Assembly (NCBI RefSeq): GCF_901933205.1
Contig: NC_044573.1
Coordinates: forward strand, 30,501,493-30,565,492
DNA from: Camarhynchus parvulus
Taxonomy: Eukaryota; Chordata; Aves; Passeriformes; Thraupidae
Direction of reading: 5' to 3'
DNA length: 64,000 nt
The notes under the pieces are model-generated. The model had not been told where the DNA came from. It was given only the letters and a program-made list of their open reading frames with translations, and did no database searches. Of the stretch, positions 1 through 13,300 are shown piece by piece; position 1 is the first letter of the stretch, and the number at the start of each line of letters is the position of its first letter. The position numbers and the translations under genes were made by a program.

Positions 1-75
1 TCATGCTTTTCTCCCAGAGGGATCAGCCCTAGCCATGGGGCTGTGTCCCTCTCCTTCCCCCAGTGCTTCACTCAC

Positions 76-1399
76 AGTTGATGAAAACAATGCTGATCAT
101 GGTAAAGACGAAGAAGGGAAGAGGGTCCATGGGCACTTTCACCATGATCGCGGTGACTAGAAACACCAGCCCAATGGCCACCAGGCTGCCTGAGATGCGG
201 ATCTGCTGGGGAATCCTACAAAAGAAGGTCTCAGTGAGGAAAACCCAACCCCCTAAAAACCTGGGGCTTGACCAAGCTCTAACTGTGGGAATCCGAGCCA
301 AACCCTGAGACACAATATCGGTGTTTTGCCTTTGACTTGACCAAACGCTGTAGCTTGGCTGGGACAGGCCAACAGGCCAGGGCAGGGTGGCCCTATGGGG
401 GCTGGCAGGGGCAAGGACAGAGCAAGGCTCACCGCTGGTGGATGAAGGAGTTGAGGCAGGTGAAGAGAAGGAGGGGCACCATGGCGCAGAGAGTCATGAA
501 GTTGTCAAACACAGACTGCAGGTAGGAGGGTGTGAAGGTGACCTCACCAGTCTGGTTCCTGACATGGCTCGTCTCCTCCGGGTCCCCAAGGCGACTGATG
601 AAATACTGCAAAGGAAGGAGCCTGGTGGGGCTGAGATTCTGTGAGGCCTTCTAAGGCCACCCTTATTCTCTGTTCAGACCCATCCCCATCCCTCCTGCTG
701 CCTCAGTGCCACTCATCACACCCAGGTCACTCATGCTGTGCCACGCTGCCACATCTACACCATGGTCCCTAGACATGACAGGGGAGAATTACTGTCACGG
801 ACAACAGCAGGAGAGAAGCCCTCACCTCCCTGGCGGTCATGAAGAAATTCCATGGCAACAGCGTTCCCAGGCCGAGGATGAAGAAGATCAGCCAGACAGC
901 CTTGTACCTGTGAAGGGAACAGAGTGGGGTTTGGAGCAGAAGCTGGGTATTGCTTCTCACTGTCCCTGACCCTGCAGTGGGAGGCACCAGACAATATTTA
1001 GTGCCCTGCCCCACAGCCCTTGCTCGCCTGGGCTAACAGAGATGCAGCACTTGTGGCACTGCAGAGGGGCTGTGGGAGGCCCTCCCCAGGAGGCTACAAA
1101 GGCAGGGAGAGGCTGGCTGCTCCTCAAAATGTGGCACCCAGATACACAGCATCCATAACAAGGTCTGGGAAAGAGTTAGGCTCCCCAGGTGTGTTTACAG
1201 GGGACTGTTTACAGTTCACAGCCCATTTGCTGTGGAAAAGCTGAGAAAGAAGGGACAGCTTGGTAGCCCAGTTAGCATGCAGCAGAGAGAGTCTCCCTGG
1301 GAAGACTCTGTCCTGTTACCCCCTGATACCCTGGATGTGTCCCCACAGCTACATCAGAACCCATCATTACCTATCTTGGGGCCCGTCTCTTGCTGTCAT
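76..1399 (-). CDS. SLC29A1: Equilibrative nucleoside transporter 1, N-terminal part (gene runs off left edge)
   Basis: Plasma-membrane facilitative transporter for purine and pyrimidine nucleosides. Four coding exons are in the window: 1371-1399, 826-907, 433-605 and 76-215, all with GT/AG borders and continuous phase, giving residues 1-141 of a family usually ~456 long. The first exon encodes MTARDGPQDR, close to the mammalian ENT1 start, and joins YKAVWLIFFILGLGTLLPW (TM1). Trp29 and Met33 fall at the same numbers as in human ENT1; Met33 distinguishes ENT1 from ENT2, which has Ile there. Exon 433-605 holds a glycosylation sequon (RNQT, Asn54) in the first extracellular loop, then TM2. Exon 76-215 holds TM3 and TM4 and ends in phase 1, so the coding region continues left of the window. 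No frameshift or stop is seen. The paralogue call rests on the sequence and on MYMX/CAPN synteny. Confidence 0.93.
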
Positions 1400-1453
1400 C
1401 TTGTGTGGCAAGAGTTAGCACAGGTCCCAGCAAGTCTTATGGCTGCTCTCCGT
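1371..1453 (-). other. SLC29A1: SLC29A1 start-codon exon with 5' UTR
   Basis: A pyrimidine-rich tract ending TTTTCCAG gives a 3' splice site just upstream of 1453. Fifty-four bases of 5' UTR follow, then the ATG at 1399-1397 and 29 coding bases to a GTAATG donor. The exon ends in phase 2 (GAT AG), and the G starting the next exon completes the Arg of QDRY. This start was chosen because the ten residues match the ENT1 N-terminus and no upstream in-frame ATG lies in the exon. Confidence 0.85.
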
Positions 1454-2199
1454 CTGGAAAACAAACAGAAGATTTTATGGGAAAGTGAGAGACACATGCC
1501 AGGCAGGGGCAGCACTGGTTTTAACCCCAGCCCATGCTGCCAGTAAGTGTTCCACGGTACTGGGAGCCAAACACCAATGCAGAAAATGACGAGAAGACAG
1601 TGCAGGAGCTTTGGAAACATGCAGCTCAGAGTCCTTAAGCCAAAGGGTTGTTACACACAGCTTTATTCTGCTGGCTGGGCACAGCAAGCCTTCCCTCCAA
1701 AAGGAAACTGCTTTCCCGAGATACCCAGGCTGCTCATGCTGGTTGCCCAGCTGCTTGCAGCAGGCTCTTAAGGGATTTGTGAGCCTGCAGCTCTCTGTCC
1801 TCAATCCTGGGGCTGTGAGCGAAGCATGTGCGCAGTGAGCTGTGTCTGCCCAGCCTGCCCGCCCCAGCTCCCTCCAACGCCCCGGGCTCGGTGGCACAAA
1901 AGACACATTTAATTCAGCAGCCTCTCCGGCCAGAACCAGCAAATCTCCCGTCTTAAATTCCACTTCCCTGGGGCTCTCACTGCCCTTTCCTGGGTCACCT
2001 TGAAAAGCCAAGGGCGTCCCCGGCATTGCTGTCGCCTCCCGGGCACCCACCGCTTCTTTTCCCCCCATCACCACCTGCCCAGGCACTGCACCGCTCAGGT
2101 ACCGCTCTGAGAGCGCCAGAGACGTGGCTCCCAGAGCCCCGAGAAGAGACTTTCCCTCCCCGGTCACCCCCTTTTCCTGGCGCAGAGTGGGATTAGCCG

Positions 2200-2560
2200 C
2201 CAGGAGGAACCGCGGGCCTGCCTTGTCCTTTTCCAGTCGGGGCGGCGCAGCATGGGGTGCTCCGGCACTTGTCCCAGCGCTTCACCTGCAGCGGGGCTGC
2301 CGGCGCCGTGTCCCCGGCCCGCCCGGGACATGCCCCGCCGATGTCTGCTCCGACGCCGCCTGCAGCATCCCTGCCCGCGCCCTGCCAGGTAGGGCGGAGG
2401 AGGGGGAGGAGGAGGAGGAAGAGGCAGGCAGCAGCATGCTGGGATCTGTAGTCCTTGCCAGACCCGGTTCGCACTGAAGGCAGCGCAGCCCGTCCCTGGC
2501 GCAGGAGCCCCTGGGCTTCTGGGCAGAGCTCGCCTCGTCCTCCGGTAGGACCCTGCCCGC
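2200..2560 (-). promoter_or_regulatory. Probable SLC29A1 promoter and non-coding first exon (GC/CpG-rich)
   Basis: This is a GC- and CpG-rich stretch about 0.8-1.1 kb upstream of the start-codon exon. On the minus strand a good donor (GCTGCAG|GTGAAG) ends a possible non-coding first exon at 2286. The transcription start cannot be fixed from sequence. Long open frames on both strands here come from GC content, not from a gene. Confidence 0.5.
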
Positions 2561-5500
2561 TGGGGAGCCTGAGCTACCATGGAGCCGAAACACAGCCGGT
2601 GGGATGTGGAGAGGGATTTTGGAAGCCCCTTGGGCCGCTTGGGAAAGACAGAGCAGGACAACAGTATGCCTGCAAAGGATCGAGGGCTCTGCCGACCCGG
2701 CAGGTCCCACCCTGTTGATGTCGGAGCCATCTGCAGCACCGCTCCCCTGCCTACCCACACAAACAGCTCGGGGGCATGACAGCTCCTGCCTTGCCCTTGT
2801 AAACCAACAGGGCTTCCAGAGAAAACATCCCAAAATCCCCTCCTGACAGCCTGCCAGTGCCTCTGCGGGGAGGAGACATCCTCACTCGGGATTAGCAGAG
2901 GGATCTGCAAACACAACTGCAATCCCCTTGCACACAGAAACCTCACTGGGGCCATTGCTTGTCTCTGAGCAAACAGATCTCAACCCAAAATAGGCAAGAG
3001 AACCTCAGCTTCCCCCGTGGGTCCCCAGCAAGCCCCAACATGCTTCCCTTGCCAGCCAAGCCGCTGATCCCCCTTCCAGCCCCCACCAGGTCACACTGCT
3101 GTCCCTAGAAATAGAGGCAGGGACCGACGCCATAGACATACCTGGGAGAGAGGACAGAGCCAGGGTGAGCCCTGTGTTCGGAGTATTTGAAGGCAGAGTG
3201 TCCCCTGCTTCCACACCCCCTGCCCTTGGGGGCAAGCTGCGGGCCTGGCTCAAGTCACGGGGGCCGGAGCCCCGCGGGTTTAGTGGCACCCGCGGAGAAG
3301 GAGAAGAGGTATCGGGTACCAGAGCTGGCACACAGCCCAGGTCCTGCTGCCCAAACATCCAGGGAAGGGAGGAACACAAGGGTGCTGAGGAGGAGATGAC
3401 AGGAGCTGGGGGTGTTGGGGAGGAGGCAGTGGGGGTCGGGAGTAGGACTCTGGGGGTGCTGGGGCAGGGCGCTCCACCATGCTGCTTTCCCACCACCTCC
3501 TGCTTCCGTCCGGAGAGTGCCCACATCCCTGTGTCAGGAGCCCAGCCTCCTTGGCAGCCCTGCAGTCTCCTGCCCTGCTCTGTTTGTTTTCTGTCTCACT
3601 TCGCTAAATGCCTCCTCTAATTTTTTCCACAAAGAGACAGTGCCTGCCAAGGGCAGCAGTCATTACAGCAGGAAACACTTCCAGCTGCTGGCTGTTACAA
3701 AGAACCCTACAACAAACAGAAAAGGTTACATGAACCAACACCAGCAACAGGTGACAGCCCTGCTCCCGCTTGGGGAGAGCTGCCCTACACCACGGGATGT
3801 GGAACAGATGCCACTCTTCCAGCTGGCACTGCACAGCTCCAACTGCCCCCTGCAGGAGTCTGCTGGTGTTTAGCCCAGCCACCAGCTTGGTGGCTGCACA
3901 TCCTGAGGGACACAGAAAAGGAGGAGAAATGTGGGGCCTTGGTGTAAGGACATCCCTTTTCTTCCTGGGCATAGAGCAGTCTGTCTTACCCCATGGAAGT
4001 GATGTCTAAGCAGAAGAAGCAAGATCACAAAGAGTGGGCTTAACAAACCATAAGCTAGGACATTTGAGCAGGTACAAACAAGAGATGGCACAATTTTAAT
4101 TGCCCATTTATGACACACAAAGACTGTGACAGACGCTGAGTGCTGCCCTCGGTGGCCATGTGCAGCCCCACTGGCAGCCAAGCCCTGGGAGCTGACAGCA
4201 GGGCCAGCTGTCACCAAAAGTGCCTAAGCTCTGCAGAAAAACCTGCACTGCAGGACAGCCACACCTGCAGGCAGCCATTTGTCACCTGGCGTTGGACACT
4301 TCCCTACCTCTCCTTTTCCCCACATCACCTTTTCCTGCTGCCTTCACCAAGGTGAATGCTTAGTTTCCCACTTAAGCAATTCCCTTGTGCCATGTAGGCA
4401 TGCTATGGCACCATGGAATTATACTCAGAAACATCAGATTTTTAAAGAAAAGCCGTTTACACCACACCAAGTGTAGAAGTGTCTTGGCAGTCCATAGCCA
4501 AGGGGTTGCCAGCAGATTTACTGGCAAGCACCTCGTGTCTTACTGGCACCACTTGTCAGGGGATCATTTTGCAGCAATAATGTCAGTACTTCCTCCAAGC
4601 ATGGCCAAGATGGGACAGGACCATTTGCCTCACCAGCCTTTCACCCCATCCCCGATGTCTGCTTGCCCACTGGGTGACACCAGAGTTCTCCTGGCAGGAA
4701 GGCTGATCCAGGGGCCCCTCAAGGTTTATCTGCAGGCACAGAACAAGCCCAGCACAGGTATGCAGGTCACATGAAACCTTGGTGGCCATGACTCAGCTGA
4801 AGATAGGAAACACTTACGAGACAGCCCGTTTCATGAGATTTCATATGCGTGCCTGAACTCTGACCATGCTGCCTGAGGATCCTCCTTCCTTGTGCTGGGC
4901 TGCAGGCAACTCCACCTTCAGGACACATGCTTGTATTGCCCAAGACAGATGAGTGTGCGCAGTTGTGCAGCACCACTGTGGGGCTGAGACAAAAGGTCTT
5001 GTGCCTTAAGTCAAAGCAGAGGCTGGTCCAGCTCAAAGGCTGGTCTCTATCAGAGTGCAAAAGCAGATGCTAGGAAAGAGTAAATGTGGCATGAGTGTGG
5101 ACTAACTGTCCGACTGTTTCCCCAGCCTCCGAGCTGGAAGGAGGATGACATTCATGTGTTTTGTAGCCATGGTGGGTTTCACTTCTGTGAAATCCTGCTT
5201 CCCCCTTCAACTCAGGAGCTCCTGAGAGGGGGCAGCAGCTCTCCCCACATGCAGGGCCTCACCAGGGCTCCCTTGCCTTCAACATCAAAGGGTGGATGAA
5301 CATTGGAGTGGCTACTTTACAGACCTGGATTGTATCCACCCAACAGCACATTTTTCAAACAGAAATTCTAGCTCACTTAGTCATTCAGGCATGGCTCCAT
5401 GCCTTTAAGTCTTCCTTGTTGCTTTTCTCCAAATCTTCCCAGGCTCCTCTCGATCCTTACAGAGATGCTGGTGCAGGGGGCACACAGGGGACTGTGGGGG

Positions 5501-5689
5501 GGTGAGACCCCAATTTGAAGAGTGGCACAAAGCTTTCCTGCTTTCTTTCTGCTCTGTAACTGGGAAAGATGATTCAGTGTGTTTTCATGCACACTGAGTT
5601 ATCTGAAATCGCCCCAGGCCTTGCTGTGAGTGGCCGGCTCATGGCTGGCTCAGTGTATAATCTTGTTTGTGGATTTGGGGCTTCTTCCC

Positions 5690-5995
5690 TTCCCCCCTTG
5701 TCTATCACTTGATATTTATCTAAACTGAATTTCAGTTGCCTGGTGTAATGGTTGTCAGTGCTCCTCCTAGCTGGCACTTGTCCCCATGAACCTGAGTAAT
5801 CCAATCACCTCAGCAAAGCCCTGTCATCTCATTGCTCATTCTCTTTTCCAGGTCACTCATGAATGTATTGAAAAAACATCTGACCAATGCAAAGATCTCT
5901 TTTCTCTGGAAAAACTGACTGTTGACTCCTACACTCTCCTTCCTGTTTTCATACTAATTTTGGAGCTGAGTAAGGACTTTCCCTCTCGACCAGCA
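5690..5995. repeat. Old, diverged CR1-like LINE fragment
   Basis: AT-richer than its surroundings, with successive blocks typical of ancient CR1 copies in sauropsids: a 'tatttatctaaactgaattt' block, then a 'ggtcactcatgaatgtattg' block, then a 'gaaaaactgactgttgactc' block and a 'ggactttccctct' end. The order and spacing of these blocks are what I recognise. It looks like an internal fragment in antisense orientation. A repeat-library search would settle family and boundaries. Confidence 0.45.
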
Positions 5996-8900
5996 AGTTC
6001 CCTTAAGAACTAGGCTGAAAGCCGGAATTTTTTGGAGGAAGCAGTGTCTGAGCCCAGACTCCCTAAGAAGTGCTGCTCCAGTCCTGAGTGCCTCCCCACC
6101 TGCCACAGGCCCTGTCCCTGCACAGACATCCAGGACATGCAGCAGATTCAGCAGTTGGCTTTTCCCTGAAGTTCTTTCAGCCCTTCTTAGAAAATAACGT
6201 CATATCTTTCCCTCCTCCCAGTCCCTGGGGGCTGGAGCAGTTGCAAATGAATGACCAGGGGCCACAGTCACAACCAGCCACATCACCCTCCCTTTCCTTC
6301 TGGGGAACATTGCCTGGCCCAAGACACTTGTTGCTGTTTACCTCTGCTTTCTAACCTTTCCTCTGCTCTGAGAAGCTCCTCCAAAGGAAGGTGGAAGAAA
6401 CTGCTCAGGCTCTTGTAGAGCTAACAGTGAGATAAAGCTTCATTTGTCTTTTCTGCTATGGCCTCTCTTCCTCTGATCACTCATCCGTCCAATATCCTGC
6501 AGCAGGTTTCCTAGTCCTGGAGGGCTTTTTGGCTGTTCCCATCAGCAAGCTGATAGCACTTCCTCTTCTTCTTGTCCTCTCTGCCTCTCAGTAAACAGCC
6601 TTGTGATGCCATCTGCTCTTCCAGCCCTACTCTGTGCCTGCGTCCTGAGGAGACAGCTTAGCAGGGGAGCAGGAGGGAGCAGGTATTTCTGCTTTCCCCC
6701 TTGATTTGCTGTCTGCAGACAAAGTCCTCTGCTTTGCCAGGGCTTGGACAGCAGAAAAAAACCTCTTACAAGGTGCTCTGTGCAGCACCCTTACCCCACA
6801 GAATGAGGGTCCCTGGGCAATGTTTCTGACCCATTTTACCTCACTCTCTTCACTCCTCCATGGACAAAAGAAGAGGCACCTCTAACCCCCCTCTGCCTTT
6901 GGGCTTGCTGCACCAGCAGCCACCACAAACTCCTCACAAAGCAGCAGCTGTGGATCCTGACCCTGCTCCCAGCTGTTATCTCAGATGCCGGGTGGTGCAG
7001 GGGGAGCATTCAGCCCTGGTGTGTTTTGAACTTGTAGACCAACCAGGCTGAAGTTCCTTATCTGGAGAGTTCAAGGAGCCCTGAGAGGCTCCCTGGGGGC
7101 CCTCGCCCCAGGCAGGTAAAGTGATCCGGCTGGGCAGTAAATTCCCCAGCAACTCCAGCACTCTCCCTGAAGGGCTTCCCACCAGGTAGAGGGCAGAGGA
7201 CAGTGACAGGCTAGAGCCAGCCTTAAAACTACCCCAGCTGGCACAGCTGGGACTATCCCAGCTGTCTGACTATCCCTGTCAGACCATTACTGAGTCCCAG
7301 GAAGTCCTGAATATCCACCTCTCCAGCAGGGCAGCTGAGTGGGCTCCCAGCCCTGACTAACACGGGTCAAACGCCATCCATGGCAGCCCCAGGATGAACC
7401 CACACACCTCTCTCTTCAGCACATAGTGAGTGCCCAAGCCCAGGTGCAATCTGGTCCCTGGCCAGAGAAATCCCCCCCAGGAGCAGAGATGGACAAACGC
7501 TGCAGAGGGACATTGCAATGTCACCGCAACAAGCTTACCAGAAGGGCAGGGCGGTCCCAGCCCCTTGCTCCTTGTCACTTCAAGCCACAGGACAATGCAG
7601 GGACAACGCAGCCTTGGCAGAGGTAGGACAAGCCCCACAAACACTGGAGCTGTTGCCTGCTCCAGGGCTGGTGGTTTGGGGATGCAGGAGGAGATACAAG
7701 CGCCTGGGGAAGGGCAGGAGCAGGGGGAAAACGTCATTTATGAGCAGGCGTCAGCAGAGGAGAGATAAGGTGATCTCTGGAAACTGTTTGCAGAGACAGG
7801 ATTCTTCCAAGAAGCTGGTTTCTCTGATGGCACCTGCTCAGGCTGCTCTCCCCAGGACAGGACCGTCCCCTCCAAGCCACAACCCCAACCTGCTTCTTGG
7901 GAGGCTGTGGAAGGAGACACGTTTTTCCAGGGCTAGGTTCAGTCTCTATTTGTGGAAATTTAGAAAAAAAAAGACCCTTTTTCCCAAGGGCAGAGGGAGG
8001 GATTTGCTCAGGGCTTCAGTCAGTGCAGCTCCAGAAGCCTCCAAGCCCAGGCAGAAACCATCTCCAGCACCTGGATCGTGTTTCCAGGCAGCTTTCAGCA
8101 CCTCCAGGAGCTGCAAAGAGTGGGAAGGGGCACAGAGTGACCCACTATGGGCATGCACAGCTCACCAAGCTCACAACACCTGACAGTGGCTTCTTGAGGG
8201 ACAACCAGGGGTTTAGGGAGAGCCTGGGGATGCCTTGCCCGAGACCTTCAGCCTTATTCAGCAATCCTCTGCAGCCAGCAGACCCTCACAGCCCATGTCT
8301 GCAGGACTGGTCCAAGTCCCCAGGGATGCCAGGCTGGACAATGGAGGTACTGCTTGGGGGCCATAGGGAAAGGGAAGTGCTGGAGGAAGGGGTACTTCCC
8401 TCTAATCGATCTGGGGGCTGCAGCAGGAAGAAGCACAATGGCAGGAAACCACGTTTCCGCTTCCAAATGGTGAAAACCTTACAGGACACCTGAGGAGAAC
8501 AACCAGATATCATTAATGTAAACTTCATCTGGGAGCACAAGGAGCAGCCAGAGGCAGCCCTGAGCTGGAGTGGGTCCTCCTTGCATGGAGGAGCCTGGGT
8601 CCTGATGCAGTAGTGGCACAGGCCACCACACACCAGGACAGCCATGCAGAGAGGACAAAGGCAATCCCAACCATGCACAACACAAGGCACAGTTATGGCT
8701 CTTGCCTGCCCACAGGCAGGTCCTTATTTCCACCCAAGTCAGGTGGGAGTAGGGATGCTCCCTGGTGGGTTGGGACAGCCCTTAGGTAAGACCCCTTGGG
8801 ATGTGGCTGTCAGATGCACCTCTTTTGCATTAGCAGCTTTCCCCCTCCCTGCTTTCATGCTTGCTCAAGAGGAATCCCTGTCTCTGTTCTGCACCATGGT

Positions 8901-9350
8901 ATCTTGGTTGGCCACACCTCGGGCAGCAGCTAAAGCAGGTCAGAGGGGTGGGCTGAGCCTACAGGACCATGTACCCCTTCCCCCTCCTGTCTGCAGCTGA
9001 GGGGAGCAAAGGTGAGACACAGAAAGAGGAGCCCACAGCAAAACAGGCTGAGAGCAAAACAGCGCTTAGGCAGACAAGTCTGAAGATAAGGACTCACTGA
9101 ATGTGTGGGAGGAAACCCAGTGGATAGAATCCCACAGCTGAGGAATGAAAGGGGTAAGATGAATTTTTCCATAGCCTGCCATCTCCTGGGCTCAGTAGGG
9201 CCATGTCTACCAACAACACATGGCTACCCCAAAGTGACTGCTTGGGGAGCAGTACCAGAGGGGAAGAGCAGGACTGCAGGAGGTTACCTGCCACTGGCAG
9301 CCCTAGGGTGCTGGGATGGAGAGTGGAGATGATTCCCCCTTCATTGCTTC

Positions 9351-10397
9351 ATGTTGCTGGCTACAGGACTGAGCTCAGAGATGGCAGACCCAGGAAGGAG
9401 TCAGGCCAGGAACAACATAAGGGAGCTGAGCATGGAGAAACCTGCAGTGAGGGTCTGGAGGAGAAGGATGGGGACAGCTTACATTCTGTTTGAGAGGTCC
9501 TCAAAACAGTTCTGCTGTGAGGGGCAAGGCAGAAGGGGCTTGGAGGGCTCAGCTCAACCAATCTCCCAGCCCAAATGCCATCCTGTACTTTACAGGAACT
9601 CCTTTCCCAAGGAGAATCTGAGCCCTCACTCTCTCGTCCCCCAAAACAGGGATGCTTCTAGAAGAGCAGGAAAAGCCAGCGGCCAACCAGCAGTGAGAGC
9701 ACCTGCCTGCAGCAACCCCCTGCCCACTGCCACCTGGCCTCCTCCTGCACCCCAGGGCACCTCCACCTCCCAGGACAGAGGCTGTCCTTCCAGCTCTGGC
9801 TCCTTCCTCTATGGAGCCAGATTCAAAGGTGCAGCACTGGCAGGACCCTCAGCAGGCAAGGGCTGCCCAAACCCAGTGGGAGCTGCTGCCCCCCAAGAAG
9901 GTGGGAGAGCATCCCCAGGGCTGGGCAAAGTGAACCTTACCATTGTACCTGGAGAGCCCAGCAGAAGGCTGCAAGTCCTGTTTGGGCTACTGGCCCAGGA
10001 GCAGAGATCATTTTGCCCCCCCTCAGCTCCCCCTCAGTTTTTTGGAGGCTGGTCTGGGCTGCACAGCTGTTTCCAATTTAGTGGAGGACAGAGAAATGAA
10101 ACCAAAGCCAGAACAACACAATCTTCCCTTGGTGTCACCGTCTCCCCAGCTTCCAAAATTCAGAGAGGAAATTCCTCCCCACTGAGCAGCAGTTCCCTTG
10201 TCAGAGGATGGGACAGACATGCAGGAGCCAACCACCACTGGCCTGTGGTGAGTCGAGGCTGGCTCTGTCCTCTGCATGTCCCAGTGGCCAGGACAGAAAT
10301 ACACGGGCTATTTTGGGTCCCCACAGACCAAAGGGGCCTTTTGCTTGCAGGCCAGCCCAGAAGAGGGGTCCTGGCTGACTGCTGCTTTTGGCATTAA
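9351..10397 (+). other. Isolated 348-codon open reading frame, probably not a gene
   Basis: An ATG-initiated frame stays open for 348 codons in otherwise non-coding DNA. The translation has no recognised domain, no signal peptide or convincing membrane segment, and is rich in Ser, Pro, Gly and Arg. No promoter, Kozak-quality argument or poly(A) signal supports it. It is noted because most other long frames here are explained by exons, CpG islands or tandem repeats and this one is not. Confidence 0.12.
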
Positions 10398-13300
10398 ATG
10401 TCTCAGTTCTACTGAGAAAGGGGATGGTGAGCACAGAAGCAGGTTTTGGGTCTTGTCAGGGTCCTGTGCAGTCTGACAGCCACCTGTCCTGCCCTGACCC
10501 TGCTCACTGTGGCTCTGACAGCCACAGCATCTTACAAATCCCAAACTGGCTTCAGATGCTAAATGCAGCTATTTCACGGTGGCTCTACTCCAAGAGACAG
10601 GGAGTGTCTATCACCTCAAAAACCCATTTTGTGCCAGCCAAGGGGCACCCCACAATCCCCAGAAACAAAAGGAAGGAGAAGGGATGGATTCCCTGTGTAG
10701 GTCTGCTTGTGCCAAATCCACTAGCTTCCAAAGCTGCAGCCATTTCCAAAGAGTGGGGTAAGGCCATCCCCACCAGCCCCAGGAGCTGAAGGAACTCGAG
10801 GAGCCACACACACCTGCACGTTTCCCAGCAGGGAAGATGCTGCCTGCTGAGAGCTGGGTTTTCATATCCCTGTTCTGTGGCAGACACAGCAGAGCTGTGA
10901 GTGCAACACACGATCTGTGGAGCGAGGAGTGGAAAGCCAAGGAGGCAGAGTGCTGTCAGCAATGTGGTGGGAGCAAAGGAGTTGGAGCAAACAGCCAGGG
11001 CAGAAGCACCATCTCTGGCACCCTCTTCCCTGAATAACTCAGCTTCCCCAAACAGCCTGGCAGGACTGAGGTCTCACATGAGGAGCCAAAGCAAGACTTG
11101 AGGCAGACACCTCCTTCGGAGCAAATAAGTCAGAGCCCAAACCTCCCACCCTTGGCACTGGCCTTGGCTAAAGAGCGGCAAACAGGAAAATCTTTATGCA
11201 AGCAGGATCAGGCAGGGAGAGCAAACAGGAGGTGGGGACCGCTGTGTCTGCCCAAATGCCAGCAAAACAGAATCTCACACATAACCAACAATAATAAGCC
11301 CAGCCACAAGCTGGGAAAGAGCAAGTCACATCCCCTCCAAACCCCAGCCTGTGCTGCTACGTCAGTGCAAACAGCCACCACCCAGTGTGCCACAGCCATT
11401 GTATCGCAGCCTGTCTGGCACCCTGAGCATCCTCAGGATGTCTCAGGGAAGCATGAAAAACTCTGAATGAGAGCCACTGTGTGCTCTGCTCTTGTGGAAA
11501 TGTCACTTTGCAGCCACTGGCATTGGCTAGCAGGCTCCAGAAGCCTCTGAGCCTCCCCAGATTAATGTGGGGAGCAGAGGAGATGAAGGAGGCTCTAGAC
11601 ACCCTGCTGGGAGACCCAAGGTTCCAGCAGCCTCCACTGAGGTGAGCCGGCCAGCTGGCAGGGTGGCTTGCCTGGGTGGATGCTGATGTGCCTCCACAGT
11701 GATGCCAGGTGATAGGGAGCCCAGGGCCTGAGCCTCGCTGGAGCAGTCCCTCTGACACACTGCATCCCCTTCACAGCCACAGGGAAGGAAGGGAGGCACA
11801 GCAGACTTGAGTGCTGAGTATCAATTGCCAGGCTATTTACTGATGCCGGGTTTTGTTTCTGGTCAAAGGCTCCACTTTTGGAGCAAGCCCAGCTGCAGAG
11901 CCCAGGCAGGGGGAGTGCAGTGCTCTTCAGCACCTTCCTCATCCCCCTGCAAGGCATGGATTCAGATTCTGACCCACATCACGTGGGCACCCCGCAGCTG
12001 CTGCCTCCAGCCCTATTCAGAAACATGCTGGCAGATCAGTATCCTGACGTGGTTTACCACACAAACATGCCAGCCTTGTGTTGCCACGAGGAGAGGGTGT
12101 GAAGCAAGAAGAAGCTGCAGGGTAGGGTGGATCACTGCATAATAGCTTGGCTGTGTTGCCGTTGGTCTGCGTCCTGCTGTGCTTAATGGATAACACTCCT
12201 GCTCTTGCCAGGATGCCACGAAGACCCACCCAACGCTGCCATCCTCAGCCACAGACCAACACCTACGAATTCTGATGGGATGAAAGCATCATGCACGGTG
12301 TGCATCCTGCAGCACTGGGCTCAAGTCCAGTCCAGAGCAAATATCATCAGGGAAATGAGGGTACAGCACTAAGGGAGGATAAAAAAATGCAATTGCCTCC
12401 AACTTGGTCCTGCAGCCAGGAAATTACACCGCCTGTCACAGGCAGAGCAGGCAAGACAGATAAGGCTGGCATCTCCTTCAACCCTGAGCCTTGGGCAGGA
12501 CTGAGAAGCCAGATCTGTCACCAGTCCCTCCTTCCTCCCTGGCTGTTCTCCAGGAGTTATCCCCCAGCTTAAAACAGGGGAGTTTCTCTCATGAGGGTTT
12601 ACCACACACAAAAACTCTAGTGAAACTCCAAAGCGCTCACGGGCTCGAGCCAGGTGAACAGGCCCTCAGCCATAGGTGAAACTGTGTCCATGGCTGGAGG
12701 TGCTGGGCAAAATGAACCGGGCAGGGATGAGGACCATGCTTGGAGGCACAGCTTGGGCAGCAGAGGAGACACCAAGCAGGGCAGCCCAGGTAGGACACTC
12801 TTTCCCCAGCAGCTTTGCAGGAAGCTGGTGCCACTTCAGTGTCAGTCTGGGGCCACAGATACACATTCAGGTGGATGGCTTGCCCTTGGCACAGCACAGC
12901 TGATGACACAGTCCTGCTGTCATGACTGAGCCTCAGTACCAGGCCAGAGCAGGCTGGCACAACCCTCTGGTCCCACTGCTGCTCCCCACCCAGCCACGTC
13001 CCTCCGAGCCCTGCTCTTCACCTCCAGCCCCTGCCTGCCTCCTCCCTCTGCAGCTTCCTGGTCTGCTCACTCCAGGAATTTCCAGCTGGAAATTTCACAG
13101 CAAGGTGCCTTCCTATCAGACTAGTCCTAAAGGAAATGAACTAAAGCAAGTCTCACTGGCAGTTGTGTGATGGGAAGAAGCAAGGAGGCTCTGCGGAAAT
13201 CTGCCTGACTTCCTGCTGACAGCTTCTGCACGAGCCACGGGCACGCAATAGGCCTCTGCTCCCTTTTGGCCCCAAGGAAAGTCAGTCTCCTGGAGATGAA

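Noticed and set aside
4818..4834. Alternative SLC29A1 start exon (ATG plus a GTAAGT donor, would read MKRAVS before TM1)
   Set aside because: It is in phase with the TM1 exon, but its residues do not match any ENT1 N-terminus, an out-of-frame ATG lies just upstream, and the exon at 1371-1399 gives the conserved PQDRY start.
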